DNA from: Azoarcus sp. KH32C
Lineage (GTDB): Bacteria > Pseudomonadota > Gammaproteobacteria > Burkholderiales > Rhodocyclaceae
NCBI RefSeq assembly: GCF_000349945.1
Contig: NC_020516.1
Span: 2,170,001-2,234,000, forward strand
Reading direction: 5' to 3'
Length of the DNA: 64,000 nucleotides
Part shown: positions 52,306-60,834 of the stretch, piece after piece
Numbering within the stretch: position 1 is the first letter of the stretch
Layout of the letters: every line of letters begins with the position of its first letter
Notes under the pieces: generated by a model
Told to the model about the DNA's origin: nothing
The model's input: only the letters and a program-made list of their open reading frames with translations
Databases searched by the model: none
Position numbers and translations under genes: made by a program

Positions 52306-54819
52306 ATGAACGCCCCGGAAAAACTCAACGCCTTCTCCGCCCAGGAAGCCGCCCTCATCGAAGGCAAGCGCGCCGTGCATGACAACGTCTCTGAGCGCGC
52401 CTTGCGCCTGTTCGAGCGCGTGCGCAGCTCGGGCCAACATCCGCGCATCTCGCTCGAGCGCGCGGTGTACTTCACCGAGTCGTTCAAGGAAACCGAAGGC
52501 CAGCCCATCGTGCTGCGCTGGGCCAAGGCCTTGCTGCACACCACCCGGAATCTCCCCATCACCATCTTCGAGGACGAGCTGATCGTCGGCCGCCCGAACA
52601 ACTTCTTCGGCAAGCACGGCATCATCTATCCCGAGCTCGACGGCAGCATCATGATCGACGCGGTCGCCGCCTTCCGGCAGGCCCACGCCGAGGGCAAGAA
52701 GGACGCCGTGATCATCACCGACGAAGACGAGCGCGTTATCCGCGACGTGCTCGCCCCCTACTGGACCGGCCGCGACTTCACGCCCAACTTCATCAAGGCG
52801 CTGCCCGAAGAGGCGCGAAACTTCACCTTCGGCCCCGACAAGACCAACATCTTCCGCCAGACCATGGTGATCATGTGCACCTCGAACATGCGCTCCTCGC
52901 AGAACTGGGTGATCGACCACGGCAAGCTGCTCGAGCGCGGCCTCAAGGGCATTCGTGAAGAAGCCCGCGCGCGCCTGGCGGAACTGACCAGCCCGTTCGA
53001 CCTGACCCAGAAGGCGCCTTTCCTCGAAGCCGTGATCATTACCTGCGACGCGCTTTCCACCTGGGCCAAGCGCTACAGCGAAAAGGCCGCCGAAATGGCC
53101 GCCAGCGAGAAGGATCCGCAGCGCAAGGCCGAGCTGCTCGAGATCGCCGACGTCTGTGCCTGGGTGCCGGAAAACCCCTGCCGGACCTTCCGCGATGCGA
53201 TCCAGGCCCAATGGTTCTCGCAGTGCTTCTCGCGCCTCGAGGAAATGATCGGCGGCGACATCAACCAGGGCCGCATGGACCAGTACCTGTGGCCATACTA
53301 CCGAGCCGACCTCGAAGCCGGCCGCCTGACCGAAGGGCAGGCCACCGAGCTGTTCCACTGCCTGTGGATCAATATGATGCAGTACCTGCAGCTCAATCTT
53401 TCGCCGGCTGCGGCGGCCGGGCGCGAGGGCTTTTCGCACCACGAGACGGTGACCATCGGCGGCCAGACGCGTGACGGCGAGGATGCCACCAACGAGCTCT
53501 CGTACGTCCTGCTCGAGTCGACGCGCGGCCTGCGCACCAGCTACCCGGAACTGTCGGCGCGGATCCACTCGAACACGCCGGATCGCTTCCTGCATGCGGT
53601 CGTGGAGGCCAACAAGGACGGCAAGGGCAGCCCGAAGATCATCAACGACGAACACGTCGTGCCCTTCTACCTGGCGCACGGCATCGACATGGCCGATGCG
53701 CTCGATTACGCGGTGTCCGGCTGCATGGAATCGCGCCTGCCCAACATCGAAACCCACAAGACCGGCAATTCCGCGGTGAATTACGGCTCGATCATCGAGA
53801 TGACCCTGCGCGACGGCCGCGTCAAGATATGGGGCGATCACCAGTTCGGCCTCAGGACCGGCGACCCGCGTACCTGGACGAGCTTCGAGCAGGTTTGGGA
53901 TGCCTTCAAGGCGCAGACCGAGAACGTGGTCAAGAACATCATGATCCAGGGCGACACCGCCCGCAAACTCAAGCCGCGCTACTTTGCCGCACCCTATGCG
54001 TCGATGATGCACGACCTAGCGAGCAAGGCCTGTATGGACCTGCAACGCCACGACGAAGTGATTCCGGGCACGCTCGACCTGACCTGCATCGACGGCGTCG
54101 GCGGTTTTGCGACGGCAATCGATTCGCTGGTGGCGATCAAGACCCTGATCTTCGACGAGAAGAAGCTGACCTGGGACGAACTGCTCGACGCCCTGGAATG
54201 CAACTGGGACGGCAAGGAGGCGATTCGCCAGATGTGCCTGAACGCACCGAAGTTCGGCAATGGCGACGAGTGGATCGACAAGCTGGGCAAGGAGATGTAC
54301 CGCATCTCGCTCGACTACGTGCACAAGAACCCGAAGACCAATGGCACGCCGACGATCGTGCGCATTATCCCGATCACCTTCCACGTGCCCTCGGGCCGCG
54401 TCACGATGGCGACGCCGACCGGCCGTCCCGCCGGCGAATATCTCTCCGAAGGCATCTCGCCGACGCACGGCATGGACGTCAAGGGGCCGACCGTGACGAT
54501 GAACTCGATGGCCAAGGCCACTGCAATCCCCTACAAGGAAAAAGGGCCGAACCTCGTCAACATGAAGTTCGCGCCGGCCAACATCGCCGGCGAAGCCGGC
54601 ACGCGCCGCCTGATGCAGATCATCCGTACCTGGTGCAATCTGAAGCTCTGGCATGTGCAGTTCAATGTCATCAACCGCGACACGCTGCTGGCCGCGCAGA
54701 AGGACCCGGAGAAGTACCGTGACCTGGTGGTACGCATCGCCGGCTATTGCGCCTATTTCGTCGAGCTGACGCCGATGCAGCAGGCCGAGATCCTGGCGCG
54801 TACGGAGGAAGCAGCGTGA
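52306..54819 (+). CDS. glycyl radical enzyme of unassigned substrate
   Basis: An 837-residue GRE of the PFL2-like superfamily. The glycyl radical site is Gly813 in RIAGYCAYF, ~25 residues from the C-terminus. The thiyl cysteine is Cys473 in VSGCMESRLPN, and Glu475 two residues later is the position of the general base in dehydratase, decarboxylase and lyase GREs. It is not a pyruvate formate-lyase, which has adjacent cysteines, nor benzylsuccinate synthase-like, which lacks that Glu. No small subunit is encoded nearby, unlike hydroxyphenylacetate decarboxylase or benzylsuccinate synthase. The stop overlaps the exporter start, and the activase lies at 55941. Candidate chemistries are C-O, C-N or C-S elimination or decarboxylation. 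I could not match active-site pocket residues to isethionate, choline, diol or hydroxyproline enzymes by eye. The enzyme must be O2-sensitive. Confidence 0.9.
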   Translation: MNAPEKLNAFSAQEAALIEGKRAVHDNVSERALRLFERVRSSGQHPRISLERAVYFTESFKETEGQPIVLRWAKALLHTTRNLPITIFEDELIVGRPNNFFGKHGIIYPELDGSIMIDAVAAFRQAHAEGKKDAVIITDEDERVIRDVLAPYWTGRDFTPNFIKALPEEARNFTFGPDKTNIFRQTMVIMCTSNMRSSQNWVIDHGKLLERGLKGIREEARARLAELTSPFDLTQKAPFLEAVIITCDALSTWAKRYSEKAAEMAASEKDPQRKAELLEIADVCAWVPENPCRTFRDAIQAQWFSQCFSRLEEMIGGDINQGRMDQYLWPYYRADLEAGRLTEGQATELFHCLWINMMQYLQLNLSPAAAAGREGFSHHETVTIGGQTRDGEDATNELSYVLLESTRGLRTSYPELSARIHSNTPDRFLHAVVEANKDGKGSPKIINDEHVVPFYLAHGIDMADALDYAVSGCMESRLPNIETHKTGNSAVNYGSIIEMTLRDGRVKIWGDHQFGLRTGDPRTWTSFEQVWDAFKAQTENVVKNIMIQGDTARKLKPRYFAAPYASMMHDLASKACMDLQRHDEVIPGTLDLTCIDGVGGFATAIDSLVAIKTLIFDEKKLTWDELLDALECNWDGKEAIRQMCLNAPKFGNGDEWIDKLGKEMYRISLDYVHKNPKTNGTPTIVRIIPITFHVPSGRVTMATPTGRPAGEYLSEGISPTHGMDVKGPTVTMNSMAKATAIPYKEKGPNLVNMKFAPANIAGEAGTRRLMQIIRTWCNLKLWHVQFNVINRDTLLAAQKDPEKYRDLVVRIAGYCAYFVELTPMQQAEILARTEEAA

Positions 54820-55862
54820 AGACGGCGAGCATTGCGGGTGCGATGGAACGTGCCTCGCACTTGGCGCCGAGCATGGGCGCGATGGAACGTGTCCGGCACC
54901 TGGCGCCGGGCATGATCGTAAGTGTGGTCGTGGCCTCCGCGGCGAGCTTTCTGTCGGAGCACTACCACGCGCCCGTGATGCTCTTCGCGCTCCTGCTGGG
55001 CATGGCGGTGAATTTCCTGTCCGACGAGGGCAAGTGCAGGCCGGGCATCGAGTTCACCGCGCGCGAAGTATTGCGGGTGGGGGTCGCGCTGCTGGGTCTG
55101 CGCATCACGTTCGGACAGATCGCTGCGCTGGGCTGGGGGCCTGTCGTGCTTGTCGTCGGCAGCGTCGTCATCACGATTCTTGTATCGATGGTGGCGGCAC
55201 GGGTGCTGGGCTTCCCGAGCATCTTCGGCATGCTGACCGGCGGGGCGACAGCCATCTGCGGGGCCTCGGCTGCGCTCGCGCTGTCGGCGGCGCTGCCCAA
55301 TGGCCCGCGCAAGGAGCAGGCGACGCTGTTTACCGTGATCGGGGTTTCGGCGCTGTCCACGATCGCGATGATCGTCTATCCCATGATCGTATCCGCGGCG
55401 CAGCTCGATCCGGTCCGGGCGGGCATGTTTCTCGGCGGAACGATTCACGATGTCGCGCAGGTCGTCGGCGCGGCGTACGGAATCTCGCCCCAGACGGGTG
55501 ACATCGCCACGGTAGTCAAGCTGATGCGTGTCGCCATGCTGCTGCCGGTGATTCTGTGCGCCGCGCTGATCACGCGCTCGCGCGGCGCGGCCGACGGCGG
55601 TCAGCGACCACCGCTGCTGCCGTGGTTCGGGGTCGGGTTCATCATCCTTGCGGGCGTGGCCAGCACCGGCTGGATTCCGGAGGGAGGGCTCGCGTTCGGC
55701 AATGAAGCGTCGCGCTGGTGCCTCGTGATCGCGATCAGTGCCCTCGGCATGAAGACTCAGTTGAAGGCGGTCTTTGCCGTTGGTCTTCGGCCGGTTTTGC
55801 TGATGCTCGGCGAAACGGTCTTCCTTGCGGCGCTGATCTTGGTGGCCTTGCGTTATGTATAG
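54816..55862 (+). CDS. yeiH: YeiH-family putative sulfate/sulfite exporter
   Basis: A 348-residue membrane protein of the YeiH/PF03601 family with ~9-10 helices. Signature stretches are ALLGLRITFGQIAALGW, TGGATAICGASAALALSAAL, and FLGGTIHDVAQVVGAAYG. Members are annotated as putative sulfate exporters; direct transport evidence is limited. The GTG start overlaps the GRE stop (GTGA) with ACGGAGGAA at 6 nt, so the two are translationally coupled. The N-terminus contains a 13-residue tandem duplication (AMERASHLAPSMG / AMERVRHLAPGMI, 39-bp period). Coupling to a GRE suggests export of a product anion such as sulfite; this is inference. Confidence 0.83.
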   Translation: MKTASIAGAMERASHLAPSMGAMERVRHLAPGMIVSVVVASAASFLSEHYHAPVMLFALLLGMAVNFLSDEGKCRPGIEFTAREVLRVGVALLGLRITFGQIAALGWGPVVLVVGSVVITILVSMVAARVLGFPSIFGMLTGGATAICGASAALALSAALPNGPRKEQATLFTVIGVSALSTIAMIVYPMIVSAAQLDPVRAGMFLGGTIHDVAQVVGAAYGISPQTGDIATVVKLMRVAMLLPVILCAALITRSRGAADGGQRPPLLPWFGVGFIILAGVASTGWIPEGGLAFGNEASRWCLVIAISALGMKTQLKAVFAVGLRPVLLMLGETVFLAALILVALRYV

Positions 55863-55940
55863 GTGCCACGAGCCGGGACGACAAAGCCGGCCCGGTTCCT
55901 CTCTGCGCGTATGTGGACGTGATTGATTGCGGTAATCGAA

Positions 55941-56900
55941 ATGAGCCGACCAAGCCTTCATGCCGATGACGAGCCCCGTGCGGTGGTCGTCAACATTCAG
56001 CATTTTTCGACCCATGACGGTCCGGGCATCCGCACGACGGTCTTCCTGAAGGGCTGTTCGCTACGCTGCAGCTGGTGCTGCAACCCGGAGTCGATCAAGC
56101 CGGCGCCCGAACTGGCGTTCAACCGGGGGCAGTGCATCGGGGCGGCGGCTTGTGGCCGTTGCCTGCCGGTTTGTCCTGCGCAGGCGCTCCATGTGGACAG
56201 TTCGGACGATCGAATCCGGGTGAACTGGGAACTCTGCAACGATTGCGGGGAGTGCGTGAAGGCCTGTCCGTCCAGGGCGCTCTACCGCTTCGGCAAGCTG
56301 ATGAGCGTTGCGGAAGTCCTGGCGGAGGTCGAACGCGACGGCGCCTTCTACGGCGAGTCCGGCGGGGGCCTTACCCTTTCCGGCGGAGAATGCCTGCTGC
56401 AGCCCGATTTCAGTGCCGCCTTGCTCGAGTCGGCGCGCCGGCGGGGGCTCGACACGGCAATCGAGACTGCCGGCAACGTGCCATGGGCCTTCATGAAACA
56501 GGTGCTGCCCCACGTCGACACCATGCTGCACGACTACAAGCTGACCGACCGGGGTGAGCATCGCCGCTGGACCGGTGTCGACAACGCACGGATCCTCGAG
56601 AACTACCAGCGCGCATACCGGGAGTTTCCGGAGGTCCGCTTCATCGCGCGGATTCCGCTCATTCCGAATGTGAATGATGACGAAGCGCACATCGACGCCG
56701 TGCTCGACGCGATCGAAGGGCACCCCAACGTGGTCGAGCTGGAGCTGCTGCCGTACCACGGCTTCGGCGAGAGCAAATACCGATTCCTGGGGCTGGACGG
56801 CGGCGCCCAGGAATTCTCGCCGCCCACGCCTGAAAGGCTGGCTGCCCTTCGCCAGCGCATTGAGAAACGCATGAACCGAGAAAAGGGCGCGCGACATTGA
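55941..56900 (+). CDS. glycyl radical enzyme activase (radical SAM)
   Basis: A 319-residue activase. The radical-SAM cluster ligands are Cys39-x3-Cys43-x2-Cys46 (GCSLRCSWC), followed by two ferredoxin-type [4Fe-4S] motifs (C65/71/74/78 in CIGAAACGRCLPVCP and C99/102/105/109 in CNDCGECVKACP). GGGLTLSGGECLLQ is the SAM-binding GGE motif. The dicluster insert is typical of activases for eliminating or decarboxylating GREs and absent from PFL activase. It abstracts the Gly813 hydrogen of the GRE at 52306. ATG 55941 is chosen at the conserved region; the ribosome site is weak. Same operon as the GRE. Confidence 0.9.
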   Translation: MSRPSLHADDEPRAVVVNIQHFSTHDGPGIRTTVFLKGCSLRCSWCCNPESIKPAPELAFNRGQCIGAAACGRCLPVCPAQALHVDSSDDRIRVNWELCNDCGECVKACPSRALYRFGKLMSVAEVLAEVERDGAFYGESGGGLTLSGGECLLQPDFSAALLESARRRGLDTAIETAGNVPWAFMKQVLPHVDTMLHDYKLTDRGEHRRWTGVDNARILENYQRAYREFPEVRFIARIPLIPNVNDDEAHIDAVLDAIEGHPNVVELELLPYHGFGESKYRFLGLDGGAQEFSPPTPERLAALRQRIEKRMNREKGARH

Positions 56901-56940
56901 AGTTCCGGCGCCTCACAAATCAATCCCCGAGGAGATCGGC

Positions 56941-57333
56941 ATGAATCAAAGCTCTGAAACCCCCGTCATCGACCAACTCCGTGCGCGCGGCAATTGGAAT
57001 CCCGCCTGGGATGTCCTCGCCGAGCTGGACGCTGAATATGTCGAAAAATTCATGGGGGTGGCAGGCCATTGTTTCCAGAAAAGCGGACTGGATCCGCTCA
57101 CGATCGAATTCATTGCCATTGCCGTCGATGCGTCGTGCACCCACATGTACGCGCCCGGCGTGCGTAGGCACATCCGCAAGGCGCTGGAGCTCGGCGCCAC
57201 CAAGGATCAAGTGATGGCCGTGCTGGAAATGGTGTCCGTACTGGGGATCCATTCCGTCGCCCTGGGTGCGCCGATTCTCGTCGAGGAAGCCGACAAGCTC
57301 GCCAAGGACGGTCCCACCCGCGGAACCTTTTGA
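56941..57333 (+). CDS. carboxymuconolactone decarboxylase-family protein
   Basis: A 130-residue CMD/AhpD-fold protein with the helical core FIAIAVDASCTHMYAPGVRRHI and the family-typical ALELGATKDQVMAVLEM. It has no CxxC, so it is not a classical AhpD peroxidase. GAGGAGATCGGC precedes the ATG. It is the last gene of the GRE operon. Many relatives next to catabolic genes have unknown functions; a lactone/keto acid decarboxylase or redox helper role is possible. Confidence 0.8.
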   Translation: MNQSSETPVIDQLRARGNWNPAWDVLAELDAEYVEKFMGVAGHCFQKSGLDPLTIEFIAIAVDASCTHMYAPGVRRHIRKALELGATKDQVMAVLEMVSVLGIHSVALGAPILVEEADKLAKDGPTRGTF

Positions 57334-57373
57334 AGCGGTTTGTGCTGGCGCCCACCGGGTGATCGTATGGGCA

Positions 57374-58360
57374 TCAGCGTCGCCGCGACGTCGCCGAAGC
57401 GCCGAACCGGTGGCGGTGCCAGCGCGAGAATGCGCTGAGTTCGGAGAACCCCAGCAACGAAGCCACCTCCGACAAGGAGCGTGCCCCTTCTTCCAGGTAG
57501 GTGGCCAACAGCTCCGTGCGCATGGCGTCGACCAGGGCTTTGAAGGTGGTCCCTTCGGCTGCCAAGTGATTGGCAATGGTGCGCCGGTCGATACCAAGGT
57601 GCTGTGCGACGACCTCGACGCGGCAATGTCCGCGGGGTAGCAACAGGACGACAAGCCGCCTTACCCGATCGGACATGCGGGAGTTCGTGCCGTGATCCAT
57701 CTCCAGGAGGCGCTTCGAGTAGCGCGCCATGACGGGATCTGCGCCCGGATTCGGCGCATCCAGGTCGCTGGCGTTGCAGACGATGTCGTTGAACTCCTGG
57801 CCGAAAGCCACCGCGCTGCCGAATACGCGGCGGTGCCATGCGGTGCTCGGTGGTGGGGGATGACGGAAGGTGACCAGGCGCGGATGCCATTTTTCACCCA
57901 AGAAGATTCGGAGTAGGCGGAAGGTCGTTCCCATCGCCAGCTCGACCGCCTGGCGCACCTGCGACGCCCCTTCGACGACGGTCTCCTCGCGGATGCAGAC
58001 GAATTCGCCCGATTGCACCAGCGACAGGCTGAATGCCTCGTTGTGCAAGTGGATATGCCTGACAAGCGCTTCGAGGGCGTGTCGCAGGGTTGGCTGATCG
58101 CGCAACAACAATCCCAGCGGGCCAAGGTTGGACAGGCGGCGTGCCGCGGCCATCCGCAATCCGAAGGCGGGTTCGTGGGCGCGTGCGGCTGCGAGTTCAA
58201 GCAATGCGCCGGCCGAGGCCGCGGCCAAGGGCAAGTCGGGGTCGGTGAGGCAGCGCATTGGAAGCCCCACCTCGGCCACGAGGCCATGTGCATCCAGACC
58301 GCATTCCGTTGCGACCTGCTCGAAATTGGTCAGTGTGGCTGCGCGAAGTACGGCGGTCAT
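57374..58360 (-). CDS. AraC-family regulator (PF12625 type)
   Basis: A 328-residue OruR-like AraC regulator. It has an N-terminal sensing domain (LSNLGPLGLLLRDQPTLRHA) and C-terminal HTHs (VVAQHLGIDRRTIANHLAAE and SEVASLLGFSELSAFSRWHR). I use the ATG at 58360; a TTG eight codons upstream is the alternative. It diverges from the TauD-type gene. The gap between them contains the repeated half-site AATGTCAA, so it probably controls that gene and itself. Confidence 0.86.
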   Translation of the reverse strand: MTAVLRAATLTNFEQVATECGLDAHGLVAEVGLPMRCLTDPDLPLAAASAGALLELAAARAHEPAFGLRMAAARRLSNLGPLGLLLRDQPTLRHALEALVRHIHLHNEAFSLSLVQSGEFVCIREETVVEGASQVRQAVELAMGTTFRLLRIFLGEKWHPRLVTFRHPPPPSTAWHRRVFGSAVAFGQEFNDIVCNASDLDAPNPGADPVMARYSKRLLEMDHGTNSRMSDRVRRLVVLLLPRGHCRVEVVAQHLGIDRRTIANHLAAEGTTFKALVDAMRTELLATYLEEGARSLSEVASLLGFSELSAFSRWHRHRFGASATSRRR

Positions 58361-58383
58361 AAGGTCTCGGAAGCGTTTCTCCA

Positions 58384-58416
58384 AATGTCAAACTTATTTC
58401 CCGGAATGTCAAGTTT
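58384..58416. promoter_or_regulatory. direct-repeat operator in the AraC/TauD intergenic region
   Basis: AATGTCAAACTT (58384) and AATGTCAAGTTT (58405) are repeated head-to-tail at a 21-bp period, two helical turns. That is the geometry expected for an AraC-family dimer. The region is also locally AT-rich. Confidence 0.5.
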
Positions 58417-58493
58417 ACGGGCAGTGCAAAGCGGAGAATTCAGTTGTGAAAGCGCTGCATAGGCGGTGCTCAATCCATAAGGAGGAGTCAGTA

Positions 58494-59342
58494 ATGAAAG
58501 TGATGCCATTGACCTGTGCGCTGGGGGCCGAGATCCAGGGCGTGAGTATTGCGGAGGCGTCGCGTGACGCGGGTTTGGCGGCGGAGATCAAGGCGCTCCT
58601 GCTCCAGCACAAGGTGCTGTTCTTCCGCGACCAGGTCATCACCGACGCCGAGCACGCAGGTTTTGCGCGCCAGTTTGGCCCGCTCGAGGATCACCCGCTG
58701 ACGACTAGCGTCGATGGTGAGCCCGGCATCATCCACATCTGCAAGACGCCGGACAGCCCGCCCGAACGTTACGAGAACGCCTGGCACAACGACGCCACAT
58801 GGCGCGAGTGCCCGCCGATGGCCTCGGTACTGCGTTGCGTCGAATGTCCGCCGGTCGGTGGCGACACGATGTGGGCCAACATGGAGCTGGCCTATGAGCG
58901 GCTTCCTCAGCACGTCAAGGATGACATCGCCGGTCTGCGCGCGCGGCACAGCATGGAGGCGAGCTTCATGGCAGCCAAGCCGGAAGCGGAACGGCTGGCG
59001 ATGAAGGAACGCTTTCCCGACCCGGAGCATCCGGTGGTGCGCACCCATCCTGAAACGGGCAAGAAGGCCTTGTTCGTCAATGCCTTTACGACTCATTTCA
59101 CCAATCACCACACCGCGCGTCGCGTACGCGTGGGGCAGGACCAAATTCCGGGTTCGAACAATCTGATGAACTACCTCGTCAGCCAGGCATTCATTCCCGA
59201 ATATCAGGTTCGCTGGCGCTGGCGCGCCAACGACGTGGCGATGTGGGACAACCGCTGCGCGCAGCACTATGCCGTGATGGACTACCCGCCGTGCCACCGG
59301 AAGATGCACCGCGCCACCATCGTGGGCGATCGCCCGTTCTGA
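58494..59342 (+). CDS. TauD/TfdA-family Fe(II)/2-oxoglutarate dioxygenase
   Basis: A 282-residue dioxygenase. The iron facial triad is His98-x-Asp100 (AWHNDATW) and His258 (WDNRCAQHYAVMDY). The 2-oxoglutarate-binding arginine is at 269 or 273 in HRKMHRATIVGDRPF. Family substrates include taurine, alkyl sulfates and phenoxyacetates; nothing in the sequence fixes the choice. AAGGAGGAG lies upstream. It forms a two-gene unit with the hydrolase-cupin fusion, 8 bp apart. It needs O2, unlike the GRE operon next door. Confidence 0.88.
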   Translation: MKVMPLTCALGAEIQGVSIAEASRDAGLAAEIKALLLQHKVLFFRDQVITDAEHAGFARQFGPLEDHPLTTSVDGEPGIIHICKTPDSPPERYENAWHNDATWRECPPMASVLRCVECPPVGGDTMWANMELAYERLPQHVKDDIAGLRARHSMEASFMAAKPEAERLAMKERFPDPEHPVVRTHPETGKKALFVNAFTTHFTNHHTARRVRVGQDQIPGSNNLMNYLVSQAFIPEYQVRWRWRANDVAMWDNRCAQHYAVMDYPPCHRKMHRATIVGDRPF

Positions 59343-59350
59343 GGCCGGAC

Positions 59351-60754
59351 ATGGATCGCGTCGTGAACCTCCAACTCACGCACGACTTCGCCGACCTCGG
59401 CGACGTGCGCCTCCACTACGTCAGTGGCGGCAGTGGCCCGGCCATGGTGTTTCTGCATGGCTGGCCGCAGACCTGGTACATGTGGCGTGACGTGCTGCCG
59501 GGCATGATGCAGCGTTACCGTGTCGTGGCGGTGGACCTGCGTGGCCTGGGCGAGTCGTCGCGCCCTAGCGGCGGCTACGATACGAAGACGGTTGCGCAGG
59601 ACGTCTGGCGCCTGATGCACGACATCCTCGGCGAAGACTCCTTCCATGTTGTCGGGCACGACTGGGGCGGGCCGGTCGCCTTCGCACTGGCGGCGCAACA
59701 CCGGGACGCGGTGCGCGCGATGGCAATCTTCGATGCGCCGGTGCCCGGCGACGGTTCGCCGCTGACCGGCATTGCACGCTGGCATTTCGGCTTTCACGGC
59801 GAACCCGACCTGCCCGAGGCGATGGTGGCGGGGCGTGAAGACGTCTATCTGCGTCACATGTACCGCAAGGGGGGCGCACGCCCCGATGCGATCGCGGAAG
59901 AGGCGCAGCGCGAATACCTGCGAACCTACACGCAGCCCGGCGCCATGCGCGCCGGCTTCAACTACTACCGCGCAATGGCGCAGGACGCCAGGGACAACCG
60001 CGCGTTCCTGCAGCAAGGCAAGCTTCCGATGCCAATCCTCGTGTATGGCGGCGGGGCACCCAATGTCGGCCGCGGATACTTCGTGATGGATTCGTGGCAG
60101 CGCGTCGCGAGCGACGTTCGGGGTGGCGTGGCCGAGGGGTGTGGCCACTGGATCCCCGAGGAGCGGCCTGCGTGGGTCGTCGAGCGCCTGCTGGAATTCT
60201 TCGACGAAATCGACCAGTCGTCCGCGCTGCCTGCGAACGAAACCAAATCCACCTGTTTGACTACTGCCCCCCGAGGAGCCTCCATGTACTTCGAATCCGT
60301 CAATACCGCCCTGGTCGATGTCGAATCGCTACCCTGGGTGCCCTTTACCCCATATAGCGACAAGTATCACCTGAAGCTCATCAAGGTGGATCCTGTGCGC
60401 GGGGAATGGATCGCCCTCCTGAAGCTGCCGCCCCAATCCGAATTGCCCCTGCACCATCACTCGGGCACGGTCATGGTGTGGACCCTCGCCGGCCAGTGGA
60501 AGTACCTGGAGCATGACTGGGTGGCCGGACCGGGCAGCTTCGTGTTCGAGACCGCGGGCTCGCAGCATACGCCGGTCAGCGTGGGAGACGAAGAGGTGGT
60601 CGTCCTCAACATCATCCAGGGGGACTGGAATCTGATGTCGCCCGACGGCGCCGTGTTGGCGATCGAGAACTGGCGCAGCATGATGGATCGCTATCTCAAC
60701 TACTGCCGCGCGAACGATATCGTGCCTGTCGACGTGTCGAGCTTCAGCGGGTGA
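59351..60754 (+). CDS. alpha/beta hydrolase fused to a cupin domain
   Basis: A 467-residue single reading frame. Residues 1 to ~285 are an epoxide hydrolase/dehalogenase-like alpha/beta hydrolase (FLHGWPQTW, nucleophile Asp104 in VGHDWGGP, catalytic His in EGCGHWIPEE). Residues 312-467 are a cupin resembling 2,4'-dihydroxyacetophenone dioxygenase-type proteins, with PLHHHSGTVMVWTLAG and SQHTPV as metal-binding candidates. The linker (SALPANETKSTCLTTAPRGA) contains no stop. It does contain GAGGAG followed by an ATG at 60284, so the cupin may also be translated alone. The fusion is unusual; loss of a stop codon between two former genes would explain it. TauD-type dioxygenase is upstream. Confidence 0.82.
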   Translation: MDRVVNLQLTHDFADLGDVRLHYVSGGSGPAMVFLHGWPQTWYMWRDVLPGMMQRYRVVAVDLRGLGESSRPSGGYDTKTVAQDVWRLMHDILGEDSFHVVGHDWGGPVAFALAAQHRDAVRAMAIFDAPVPGDGSPLTGIARWHFGFHGEPDLPEAMVAGREDVYLRHMYRKGGARPDAIAEEAQREYLRTYTQPGAMRAGFNYYRAMAQDARDNRAFLQQGKLPMPILVYGGGAPNVGRGYFVMDSWQRVASDVRGGVAEGCGHWIPEERPAWVVERLLEFFDEIDQSSALPANETKSTCLTTAPRGASMYFESVNTALVDVESLPWVPFTPYSDKYHLKLIKVDPVRGEWIALLKLPPQSELPLHHHSGTVMVWTLAGQWKYLEHDWVAGPGSFVFETAGSQHTPVSVGDEEVVVLNIIQGDWNLMSPDGAVLAIENWRSMMDRYLNYCRANDIVPVDVSSFSG

Positions 60755-60775
60755 GAAACCCGCCTGGCTAGGGGA

Positions 60776-60825
60776 GATGGCGGGGCGAACCCGAACGGCG
60801 CCGTGAGGCCGAATGTCCCGCCATC
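60776..60825. terminator. possible terminator between convergent genes
   Basis: GATGGCGGG and CCCGCCATC pair over a long loop between the fusion gene and the converging AraC gene. No T-run. Confidence 0.35.
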
Positions 60826-60834
60826 ACCAGCCCG

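Noticed and set aside
52204..54012. Long antisense frame over the glycyl radical enzyme
   Set aside because: It mirrors the codon structure of the GRE and lacks any domain or ribosome site; the plus-strand protein has intact radical-enzyme motifs.
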